NCBI GenBank assembly: GCA_018656005.1
Contig: JABHZW010000054.1
Location: 1-55,551, forward strand
From: Candidatus Pseudelusimicrobium marinum
GTDB taxonomy: Bacteria; Elusimicrobiota; Elusimicrobia; Elusimicrobiales; Elusimicrobiaceae
DNA length: 55,551 bases
Direction of reading: 5' to 3'
Shown one piece after another: positions 15,714 to 23,628 of the stretch; the stretch's first letter is position 1, and each line of letters starts with the position of its first letter. The notes beneath the pieces are model-generated. The model did not search any database and was not told the origin of the DNA. It saw only the letters and a program-made list of their open reading frames with translations. Made by a program: the position numbers and the translations under genes.

Positions 15714-16326
15714 TAAAAATGCAATAATATGTTTTTTAAAATATCCAGAAACAGGTAAAGTTAAAACCCGTCTAGCCAAAGATATCGGGGATATTAATGC
15801 TACAAACTTCTATAAACAAATAGCACAAGAAACTGTACAAAAAGCAAAACAAACTAATGCAGATATTTTTATTTTTTATAGCCCGCCCCAAAATATAAAT
15901 TTAAAAAAGTTTAAAACTTGGCTTGGTAAAGATTTTGAATATAAACCACAACAAGAAGGTGATTTGGGGTGTAAAATGACAAATGCTTTTATAGAAGTTT
16001 TTGCTAAAAATTATAGCAAGATAGTAATAATAGGAAGTGATATCCCCCAAATCACCCCCGAAATTTTGGGGCGGGCATTTAGCTTGCTAGAAAAAGGCGA
16101 CACGGTTATAGGACCAAGCCCAGACGGTGGATATTATTTACTTGGGTTCAATAAAAACAGTTTTTTTCCTCAAGTTTTTGAAAATATTGAATGGAGTACA
16201 GATACTGTATATAAAGAAACAATTTCAAAGTTAGAAAAATTTGCTAAAACATATTTAACACTAGAAAGTTTAGAAGATGTGGACGATTTGCAAAGTTATA
16301 ACAGGTATATCAATCGGGGGAAGTGA
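15703..16326 (+). CDS. TIGR04282-type transferase (CofC/GT-A-like)
   Basis: 207 residues. MTNNKNAIICFLKYPETGKVKTRLAKDIG is the family start, a nucleotidyltransferase-like fold; IVIIGSDIPQITPEIL and GPSPDGGYYLLGF are the conserved later motifs. Known as rSAM/selenodomain-associated transferase 1, usually next to the type 2 partner as here. Function unresolved in the literature I know. TGATG-type junction with the next gene. Confidence 0.87.
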   Translation: MTNNKNAIICFLKYPETGKVKTRLAKDIGDINATNFYKQIAQETVQKAKQTNADIFIFYSPPQNINLKKFKTWLGKDFEYKPQQEGDLGCKMTNAFIEVFAKNYSKIVIIGSDIPQITPEILGRAFSLLEKGDTVIGPSPDGGYYLLGFNKNSFFPQVFENIEWSTDTVYKETISKLEKFAKTYLTLESLEDVDDLQSYNRYINRGK

Positions 16327-17735
16327 TGAGCAAAAAATTCAAATACGATTTAATAGTTATCGGCGGTGGGGCTGCTGGTTTTACTGCTAGTAAAACAGCA
16401 TCGGGTATGGGTAAAAAAGTTGCATTAATAGAAAAAGATAAACTTGGCGGCGAATGTACTTGGAGCGGTTGTATACCAAGTAAAGCATTAATAAAAGCGT
16501 CGGAAGTTTATGGCAATATAAAAGAATGTAAAAAATATGGCATCAAAGCAGACGGCAATATTTCGCACGAAAATATTATGAATCATGTCCGTGGAGTTGT
16601 ACAATCTGTTTATGCAGGACACAAACCAGAAGTTTTTGAAAAGGCAGGCATCAATGTACTTTTCGGCGAACCAAAGTTTTTAGACAACAATACAATTTCT
16701 TTAAACGGCAAAAAATTAACTGCAGAAAAATTTATACTTGCAACAGGTTCTTCACCATTTGTACCCCCCATTTCTGGACTAGATAAAACAAAATATTTAA
16801 CAAATTCCAATCTGTTTGAAATTTCGGAAATACCAAAAACCCTTACCATAATTGGTGCCGGTGCAATTGGTGTAGAAATGGCAAATGCTTTTAATAAACT
16901 TGGCACAATAGTTAATGTTGTGGATATGGCAGGGTTTTTGGTTAATGATGATAAAGATTTAACCCAAATTTTACAACAAAAATTATCCCAAGAAGGTATA
17001 AATTTTTATATGGGTTATGGTGTGGAAAAAGTATCAGAAGAAGGTTTGGAAAAGTTTGTACAAATAAAAAAAGGTAAAGAAATAAAAGCTATAAAATCAG
17101 ACCAAATTTTAGTGGCTGCCGGCAGAAAACCAAACCTAGATGGACTCAATTTAGAAAAAGTGGGAGTGCAATTAGTTAAAGGTGGTGTAAAGACGGACAA
17201 ATACCTAAAAACAACTGCAAAAAACATCTGGGCTTGCGGGGATATAGTGCCACCATTTCAGTTTAGCCATATTTCCGAACATGAGGGCGTAAAAGCTAGT
17301 TTAAATGCTTTTTTACCAATAAAACAAGCCGTGAATTATGACAATATTATTTGGACAATTTTTACACAACCAGAAATTTCGCATTTAGGCCTAACAGAAA
17401 CCCAAGCCCGCGAAAAATATGGCAATAAGGTTAAAGTTTCAACCTACAAATATAAAGATTTAGATAGGTCCAAAACAGAAATTGAAACTTTTGGTATGGC
17501 AAAATTTATTTATCTTTCAAGCGGTAAAATTTTGGGTGCACATATAGTTGGTAAACATAGTTGCGAAATTATTAATCAAGTTCAAACAATGAAAACACTT
17601 GGCATAAGTTTTTATAAAGCAAAAAACTTAATACACAGTTATCCAACTTATTCCGATATTATTCGGCAACCTGCAAAAAAAGCATTCGTTAAGAAAATTT
17701 TGGATAATCCAATAGTAAAACTTTTGAGGAAATAA
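16326..17735 (+). CDS. Pyridine nucleotide-disulfide oxidoreductase, mercuric reductase-like
   Basis: 469 residues. FAD motif VIGGGAAGFTASKTASGMG, redox-active disulfide GGECTWSGCIPSKAL (Cys-x4-Cys), NAD motif TIIGAGAIGVEMANAF and the C-terminal dimerisation domain with HSYPTYSDIIRQ containing the His of the His-Glu pair. It lacks the N-terminal HMA domain and the C-terminal double Cys of true mercuric reductases, so Hg reduction is unlikely. In other bacteria this subgroup is next to TVP38 proteins, as here, two bases before the next gene. The physiological substrate is unknown. Confidence 0.85.
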   Translation: MSKKFKYDLIVIGGGAAGFTASKTASGMGKKVALIEKDKLGGECTWSGCIPSKALIKASEVYGNIKECKKYGIKADGNISHENIMNHVRGVVQSVYAGHKPEVFEKAGINVLFGEPKFLDNNTISLNGKKLTAEKFILATGSSPFVPPISGLDKTKYLTNSNLFEISEIPKTLTIIGAGAIGVEMANAFNKLGTIVNVVDMAGFLVNDDKDLTQILQQKLSQEGINFYMGYGVEKVSEEGLEKFVQIKKGKEIKAIKSDQILVAAGRKPNLDGLNLEKVGVQLVKGGVKTDKYLKTTAKNIWACGDIVPPFQFSHISEHEGVKASLNAFLPIKQAVNYDNIIWTIFTQPEISHLGLTETQAREKYGNKVKVSTYKYKDLDRSKTEIETFGMAKFIYLSSGKILGAHIVGKHSCEIINQVQTMKTLGISFYKAKNLIHSYPTYSDIIRQPAKKAFVKKILDNPIVKLLRK

Positions 17736-17736
17736 T

Positions 17737-18405
17737 ATGAGAAGAGATGTTATACTTGTAATTTTAATTTTAGTAATACTTGGTATTCGTTTTACACCAT
17801 TTGCAGATCAGCTTACGCTTGAAAATTTAAAAGCAAATGCAGATAGTTTTAAACTTTTCACTACCCAAAATTTTCTACTTTCTGTACTTACCTATATTGG
17901 TGTTTATATTTTTACTGTAAGCTTATCTATCCCCGGAGCAACGGTATTAACAATTGCAGGTGGTTTTTTATTTGGTGCTGTTTGGGCAACTTTGTTTATT
18001 AATATTGGGGCAACTTGTGGGGCATGCATAAACTTTTTACTTGCAAGATATTTTTTTGGGGAAAGTGTTCAAAAAAAATATTCCACAGGTCTTTTTAAAT
18101 TTAATAAAGAATTTAAAGAAAACGGAATTTTCTATTTACTTTTCGTACGACTTGTACCGATATTCCCATTTTTCTTAATCAATATTGCAGGTGGTTTTAC
18201 CAAAATAAAATTTAAACATTTTTTATGGACGACATCTCTTGGCATAATCCCTGGCAGTTTCGTTTACGCATATGCGGGCGATAGTTTACATACAATAAAT
18301 AGTGTGAAAGATATAATGAGCGTAAAAATATTATCGGTGTTTTTACTTTTCGGTTTACTAGCATTAATGGGAATTTTACTTAAGAAAAAATTTATAAAAA
18401 AATAA
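17737..18405 (+). CDS. TVP38/TMEM64 (DedA-superfamily) membrane protein
   Basis: 222 residues, about five membrane spans. The SNARE-associated/VTT domain shows in SIPGATVLTIAGGFLFGAVWATLFINIGATCGACINFLLARY and FLLFVRLVPIFPFFLINIAGG; the GG-FLFG and R-x-x-P-x-x-P motifs are intact. Proteins of this superfamily include lipid scramblases/flippases. Last gene of the mazG operon; its partnership with the flavoprotein upstream is a recurrent pairing. Confidence 0.88.
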   Translation: MRRDVILVILILVILGIRFTPFADQLTLENLKANADSFKLFTTQNFLLSVLTYIGVYIFTVSLSIPGATVLTIAGGFLFGAVWATLFINIGATCGACINFLLARYFFGESVQKKYSTGLFKFNKEFKENGIFYLLFVRLVPIFPFFLINIAGGFTKIKFKHFLWTTSLGIIPGSFVYAYAGDSLHTINSVKDIMSVKILSVFLLFGLLALMGILLKKKFIKK

Positions 18406-18469
18406 AAAGTTTCCCGTAGGGAACGAATATTTTAACAAAAATATTTTTTAAAAAACTTCCCGAAGGGAA

Positions 18470-18589
18470 CGAGTCTTTTGAGATTATTTTTCGTTTTCTC
18501 TGCGACGACTAGTAGGTCGGTAGAGCGAGCGAATGCGAGCATCCCTACTTTAGGAGCAGAAAAACGAAAAAGAACTCAAAAGACGACGT
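18470..18589. repeat. Long imperfect hairpin element, copy 3 (between convergent genes)
   Basis: Left arm 18470-18501 (GTCTTTTGAG, then TTTTTCGTTTTCTCTGC) pairs with right arm 18556-18589 (GCAGAAAAACGAAAAAG, then CTCAAAAGAC). The core 18502-18555 differs from copy 2 in only about three positions. Between the stop of the TVP38 gene and the stop of glnN it is placed to act as a bidirectional terminator. Upstream, TTCCCGTAGGGAA and TTCCCGAAGGGAA form two more tiny palindromes. Confidence 0.75.
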
Positions 18590-18591
18590 TA

Positions 18592-20706
18592 TCAGTCTAG
18601 TACAAGTAAATCTTTGTACTTTGGATATGGCCATATCTCTTCGGCAATAACCCTTTCCGAACTATCTGCCAAAGTTCTAATCCTGTCCATTAACGGAAGC
18701 ACCTCTTTTGTTATTACTTCGGCTTTTTTTACAAGCCCCAATGCTCGATATCTAGCTTTAACTTCTTCTAAATTTTCAAGCTCTTTAAATAATCCGTCCT
18801 TAATACCAGCAAGATTGGTAATATGAGTTTTCCAATGATTAGAAAAACTCTCGCCTACTCCTTTAATAGAATCTGTTTCCAATATCAACTGTTTTGAAAT
18901 TGCTGGCATCACACCTTCCCATATCATTCTTTTTAAAGTTGCAAGTTCCACATCGATAGAACTTGTATATTGTTCCATTCTTATTTCATGAAAAGCTTCA
19001 AGCTCGTTTTCGTTCATTATGTTTAACCTAGCAAGAAGTTTTTTGTTTTCTGGTTTAAGTAAAAGTTGCAAAGCATCAAAAGTTGTTGTGGCAATTGGTA
19101 AACCTCTTTTTTTAGCTTCTTTTGGCCATTCATCTGAATAGGAATTACCTTCAAACCTAATTTTTTCGCTAACTTTTGCAGCATGACTTATTGCTTCTAA
19201 AGCTGATCTTTCTATATCGCCACCAGTTGCATCCATTTTGGTTTCTATAATTTCGGTAATTTCATCTATACCTGCTGTCCAAACGGCTATAATATTAGAT
19301 AATGGTCCAGCAATCGCCTGAGAAGAACCCACTGCCCTAAACTCAAACTTATTACCTGTAAATGCTATTGGCGAGGTTCTATTTCTATCAGAATCTTCTC
19401 TTTTAACATCTGGTATTTGATGCAAACCAAGGTCTATAAAAGATCTTTTATTAATTTTTGTAACCGGATTTTTACCAATAGTATCTAAAATGTTTGTTAG
19501 AAGATCGCCCAAATAGATACTCATAATAGCAGGTGGCGCTTCAAAACCGCCAAGTCTGTGCATATTACCTGGAGATGCTATACATGCCCTTAACAAAGTA
19601 TCGTGCTTTGCAGCACCAAGTAAAAAGGCAGATAAAAATGTTAAAAACTGGATGTTCCTTGTTCTATGAGAAGATGGCGTTAATAAATTTTTGCCATCGC
19701 TATCTTTTAGCGAAAAGTTTAAATGTTTACCGCTACCATTAATACCTGCAAAAGGTTTTTCGTGAAGTAAAAGTTTCATTTTATGTTTAATTGAAACTTT
19801 TCGCATTGCTTCCATTAATGCATGGTTCATATCGCAACCAAGGTTAGCTTCTGAAACATCTGGTGCGAATTCAAATTGACAAGGTGCAACTTCATTATGT
19901 CTTGTTAAAAGTACTTGTCCTATTTTGTACATATCCCTTTCAACATCTTCCATAAAACTTAAAGAACGAGGTGCGATAGATCCAAAATAATGTGCTTCAA
20001 CTGTTTGTTCTCTTGGTGATGCTTCGCCGATAAGTGTTCTTCCACATAATGTGATGTCTGGTCGTTTTTTTGCTTTTTCTTCGTCGATTAAAAAATATTC
20101 TTGTTCTGCACCTATTGTTACATCTACACTTTTTACTGTTCTGTTTCCAAACTTTTTTAAAAGTTTCATAGCACAAGTTTGCATAGAATTTATAGATTTT
20201 ATTAAAGGTGTTTTCATATCAAGCGAAGCACCATTTAAAGAAATAAATACTGATGGAATACAAAGCGTTCCACCTTTTTTACTTTTAATTATGAACGCTG
20301 GACTTGTAGGATCCCACGCACTATAACCACGAGCTTCAAATGTTGAACGAATGCCACCAGATGGAAATGAACTCGCATCTGGTTCGCCTTTTATAAGTTC
20401 CGAACCTTTGAAAGATTCTATGCTAGAACCATCTTTATCTGTACTTAAAAATGCCATATGCTTTTCAGCAATATTTTCTGTTCTTGGCATAAACCAATGT
20501 GTGTAATGTGTAGCACCTTTTGAGATTGCCCACTCTTTCATTGCGTTTGCCATAAAGTCTGCGATGCTTTCATCTAGCTTGCTACCATTTTCCATAGCAT
20601 TGATATACTTTTTGTATATTTCGTGCGGTAAAAACCTACGCATGGCTTTTCTATCAAATAAATATTTACCAAATATCTCTTTCGATGACTGATATTTTAT
20701 TTTCAT
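18592..20706 (-). CDS. glnN: Glutamine synthetase, type III
   Basis: 704 residues, the size of GSIII (about 700-730; GSI is about 470). Makes glutamine from glutamate, ammonia and ATP. The N-terminal GSIII domain has WAISKGATHYTHWFMPRT and SSFPSGGIRSTFEARGYSAWDPTSPAF. The catalytic core has GAEQEYFLID, NEVAPCQFEFAPDVSEANL, GINGSGKHLNFSL and NRTSPIAFTGNKFEFRAVGSS. Single gene with its own promoter and a large inverted repeat upstream, and no glnB/amtB nearby. Likely the main ammonium-assimilation enzyme. Confidence 0.96.
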   Translation of the reverse strand: MKIKYQSSKEIFGKYLFDRKAMRRFLPHEIYKKYINAMENGSKLDESIADFMANAMKEWAISKGATHYTHWFMPRTENIAEKHMAFLSTDKDGSSIESFKGSELIKGEPDASSFPSGGIRSTFEARGYSAWDPTSPAFIIKSKKGGTLCIPSVFISLNGASLDMKTPLIKSINSMQTCAMKLLKKFGNRTVKSVDVTIGAEQEYFLIDEEKAKKRPDITLCGRTLIGEASPREQTVEAHYFGSIAPRSLSFMEDVERDMYKIGQVLLTRHNEVAPCQFEFAPDVSEANLGCDMNHALMEAMRKVSIKHKMKLLLHEKPFAGINGSGKHLNFSLKDSDGKNLLTPSSHRTRNIQFLTFLSAFLLGAAKHDTLLRACIASPGNMHRLGGFEAPPAIMSIYLGDLLTNILDTIGKNPVTKINKRSFIDLGLHQIPDVKREDSDRNRTSPIAFTGNKFEFRAVGSSQAIAGPLSNIIAVWTAGIDEITEIIETKMDATGGDIERSALEAISHAAKVSEKIRFEGNSYSDEWPKEAKKRGLPIATTTFDALQLLLKPENKKLLARLNIMNENELEAFHEIRMEQYTSSIDVELATLKRMIWEGVMPAISKQLILETDSIKGVGESFSNHWKTHITNLAGIKDGLFKELENLEEVKARYRALGLVKKAEVITKEVLPLMDRIRTLADSSERVIAEEIWPYPKYKDLLVLD

Positions 20707-20749
20707 AATTACACCTCTAGCATTAATTTAAATTTTGTTTCGCATAAAT

Positions 20750-20778
20750 ATAGTATCAGTTTTGCAGGTTTAAGACAA
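20750..20778 (-). promoter_or_regulatory. Promoter of glnN
   Basis: On the minus strand: TTGTCT (20778-20773), 17-base spacer, TACTAT (20755-20750). About 44 bases before the glnN ATG. Confidence 0.6.
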
Positions 20779-20855
20779 GTTTTATTGCAAAAAAGCTGTA
20801 TTTTGCATATTTTTGCAGTAAAAAACTGCAAAAATATGCATTTTAGCAATAAAAT
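20779..20855. promoter_or_regulatory. Large inverted repeat upstream of the glnN promoter
   Basis: TGCATATTTTTGCAGT (20804-20819) and its exact complement (20825-20840) surround AAAAA; an outer pair TTTTATTGC (20780-20788) and GCAATAAAA (20846-20854) extends the symmetry. TTTGCA/TGCAAA half-motifs recur at least five times. It lies just upstream of the -35 box, where an activator or nitrogen regulator would bind. Confidence 0.6.
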
Positions 20856-20892
20856 CACTGCAAAGAGAAAAAATTAATTAATTAAATTTATA

Positions 20893-20925
20893 AAAAAACC
20901 CCCGCTTATTTAAGCGGGGGTTTTT
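20893..20925 (-). terminator. Terminator of the three-gene exported-protein unit
   Basis: AAAAACCCCCGCTTA and TAAGCGGGGGTTTTT form a perfect stem 19 bases past the stop at 20944; on the minus strand it ends in T7. Confidence 0.9.
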
Positions 20926-20943
20926 ATATCAAAAGTTTAAAAG

Positions 20944-22359
20944 TTAATCTACAAAAATTCCATTTTCAGCATAAAAAGTTTTATATAAAATTTTTACATC
21001 TTCTAATGCTTCCTTCTCGCTTACTATTATTTGTGTATTAGCTCTTTCTATTTGTTTTATTCTGTTAATAGATGTTAAGGTAACTTTCTTTAGGTCTATA
21101 TCATTTATAACACCTTCTATCTTATCTGACAAAATTAAAGTTCTTTTCTTTTGCTCTATTAGGTTTAATAAATAAAATTCATGCATTATTTCCATGTTTG
21201 AGGTTAAATCCTTAGGAGAACCTTTAGAAAAGAAGAATACCATAACTGCTGTTTGCAAGAAAGACCTTACAATATATATTTTAGCGTTATGAAAACCAAA
21301 ACTCCATGTAATATCAGACTTGAGCATAAGCCTCATTAAGTCTACTTTAACCTTCCTAAGATTCTGCTGAGCAAAGACCTTGCCCACTCTAACAAGATCT
21401 TTCCTTTTTAAAGATACATGACGAATCGGCTTACCCTTAGTAACTACTTTAGATATATCTTTCTCCATTCTTCTTTTTTCTTCTACCGTAACCTTTTTAT
21501 CAAGAAAAATATTAAGAAAACCTGCTGCTATTAAAACCAAAGCTGCTATTGATGTCGTGTCCCAAACTTTATCAAACTTAACATGAGAATATAAATTGCT
21601 TCGTTTAAAAAATTTTTCGTGATAATATGGGTTTAAATTACTGTTTTCTACAGTCATACTAGCAGCCAAAACAGCCTGGCTCTGATTACTTTGATAACTG
21701 CCTGATAAAATATCTAAAACAGACTTTTCAAAAGTTTTACCATTGCTCATAACAACAGAATTCATGTTTGGATTTTTTGCTAAGTTTGAAGCCAATACAG
21801 ACACCATTTCTGTTACATCTTTTTTGTTTAAAGATAACATTTCTTGTAATATAACTAATATTTCTTCTAAAGCTGATGGTTTAACATAAGAAACTTGAAG
21901 CATATTTAAAAGCATTTCAGGTTTCTTTTCAAAACCTACACTAGGAATAATTGTTTTTGCTTCTTCTTTAATTTTTGTTAATTCTTCAATAATAATTTTC
22001 CCAAAAATATCGTCACTAATTTTTTGGGATATTTCTACAGAAATACCAGAATCAGAAATACCTGCAGCAAATATAAAATCTTTTTCTTCTTGGGTAAGTC
22101 CTGCATAATCCATAGTAGCTTTAATAATATTTAACAATTCTTGTTTTCTAGAATTAATCAGCTCTAACTCAGAATCTTCTTCACTATTTTTTAATTCTTC
22201 TTGTGCTTGATATATTATTTTTTGTTCTATATTGTTATATAATTCTGCATTATGCTGTATAGAAGTACTAATATTTTCAAATGCATAAGAATTTGTAGAT
22301 ATCACTATCGCTAATGATAAACTTAAGGATGTTATTTGTTTTATTTTTTTAATTTTCAT
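20944..22359 (-). CDS. Exported/membrane protein of unknown family (unit member 3)
   Basis: 471 residues. Signal peptide about 1-26 (ending TNSYAF), an alpha-helical outer region to about 265, a membrane span at 268-287 (TTSIAALVLIAAGFLNIFLD), a basic linker (RHVSLKRKDLVRVGKV) and a second hydrophobic stretch at 361-378, then a helical tail. No catalytic motif. The layout matches the next upstream protein: signal peptide, helical domain with an xNLxxNPxxN segment (residues 191-200), membrane span, basic stretch, hydrophobic stretch. Probably distant paralogs. Last gene of the unit, 27 bases after its neighbour. Confidence 0.7.
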   Translation of the reverse strand: MKIKKIKQITSLSLSLAIVISTNSYAFENISTSIQHNAELYNNIEQKIIYQAQEELKNSEEDSELELINSRKQELLNIIKATMDYAGLTQEEKDFIFAAGISDSGISVEISQKISDDIFGKIIIEELTKIKEEAKTIIPSVGFEKKPEMLLNMLQVSYVKPSALEEILVILQEMLSLNKKDVTEMVSVLASNLAKNPNMNSVVMSNGKTFEKSVLDILSGSYQSNQSQAVLAASMTVENSNLNPYYHEKFFKRSNLYSHVKFDKVWDTTSIAALVLIAAGFLNIFLDKKVTVEEKRRMEKDISKVVTKGKPIRHVSLKRKDLVRVGKVFAQQNLRKVKVDLMRLMLKSDITWSFGFHNAKIYIVRSFLQTAVMVFFFSKGSPKDLTSNMEIMHEFYLLNLIEQKKRTLILSDKIEGVINDIDLKKVTLTSINRIKQIERANTQIIVSEKEALEDVKILYKTFYAENGIFVD

Positions 22360-22386
22360 TATTTTTAACCTTTTTTAAATTATTAT

Positions 22387-23628
22387 TTAATTTCCAAAAT
22401 TTAAATTCTCTAAAAATCTGTTTTCTTCTTTAATAACATTTAATTGAATTTGTAAATTATTATTTAATTCTCGTTTAATTTCATCTTGTCTATCACCGTG
22501 AATTGCTGTAAGATGTGGGGTTATATACACACCAGCCACATAGTTTGTAGCAATGTTGAAAAACAAAGTTACCATTTGTAAAAGCAAGGCATCTTTAGGA
22601 GTGAACCCTGTAGTTTCTATTAAACTCCATAAGTAAAAAGATTCTCTTATATTTTCTATTTTTGCCACATTAGATCTAGCTAAAAATTCTTTAACTACAT
22701 GGTTTCTGCCTACAAGAGCAACTTGCATCGATTTTTCTCTACCTGTTTTAACTGTTGCAAATTCTATGTTTTCATATAAATTAAATTTTCTTCTAGTATC
22801 AAATTTTTTAAATATATTTACTGCTTGCTTTTTCATCCTACTTGGAATAGCCTGATGTACTAACACTAAACAACAAACTGTCATTATAACACTAGGCGCA
22901 TTTTCTAAAAAATCTAGTGAATTATCTTGTTTTAAAAATTCTTTTTTATAAATTAGCTCCATAGAATTGGTTAATGAAATTTGTTCTTCCAAATTTATAT
23001 TATTTATCGCATTATTATGCAAAATTAAAACTCTCATAAATTTATATTCATTTGTATTTGCATAAATACCTTCGTTCATTGCTTTGTTTGTGCTTGGATT
23101 TAAAAGTAAGTTGATTGCAAAAATTATACCTGTTTTTTCTACATCTGCATCTTTGCTTCTAATCATTTTTACAACTGTACTTGTAAGAGTAATAGACACA
23201 GCTTTAGAAAATTGTTCTGTAGCTAAAAACTTAGCTATTATATTTCTATACCTAACAATAATTTTTTTATTGTCTTCCTGTTCAAAAGAATTAATTATTA
23301 AGGATGGTATATTAGCTTTTAAAATATTTATTTCTTCACCTATTCTGTTTTGTAAGATAACAGAATCTGATATAGCATTTAGCTTTTTATAAAAATCTTC
23401 ATCTAGATTATTTTCTGATATAAATATTTTTATTTCATTTTTAAGAAGTCTCATAAAGTCTTCATCTTCAAAACCTTCTACAACAAACATTTTTTTATAC
23501 CAAGTTAAAACATTGTTTCTTAATGCCTCTTCTTTAGTATCGGCAAAAGCATTGGAAATAGACGAAGTTAAAATTATAACTGTCGACATACTTACAACTA
23601 AAAGTTTTTTAATTATTTTACTGTTCAC
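22387..23628 (-). CDS. Exported/membrane protein of unknown family (unit member 2)
   Basis: 413 residues. Signal peptide about 1-29 (ending SNAFAD), helical region, an INLLLNPSTNKAM segment at 172-184, a membrane span at 243-259 (APSVIMTVCCLVLVHQA), then a basic stretch (PSRMKKQAVNIFKKFDTRRKF) and a second hydrophobic segment at 346-370. Same architecture as the 471-residue neighbour. No family recognised. Its start lies inside the end of the upstream gene (11-base overlap), implying coupled expression. Confidence 0.7.
   Translation of the reverse strand: MNSKIIKKLLVVSMSTVIILTSSISNAFADTKEEALRNNVLTWYKKMFVVEGFEDEDFMRLLKNEIKIFISENNLDEDFYKKLNAISDSVILQNRIGEEINILKANIPSLIINSFEQEDNKKIIVRYRNIIAKFLATEQFSKAVSITLTSTVVKMIRSKDADVEKTGIIFAINLLLNPSTNKAMNEGIYANTNEYKFMRVLILHNNAINNINLEEQISLTNSMELIYKKEFLKQDNSLDFLENAPSVIMTVCCLVLVHQAIPSRMKKQAVNIFKKFDTRRKFNLYENIEFATVKTGREKSMQVALVGRNHVVKEFLARSNVAKIENIRESFYLWSLIETTGFTPKDALLLQMVTLFFNIATNYVAGVYITPHLTAIHGDRQDEIKRELNNNLQIQLNVIKEENRFLENLNFGN

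Noticed and set aside
16326-17735. True mercuric reductase (merA)
   Set aside because: No HMA domain, no C-terminal vicinal Cys pair and no other mer genes.
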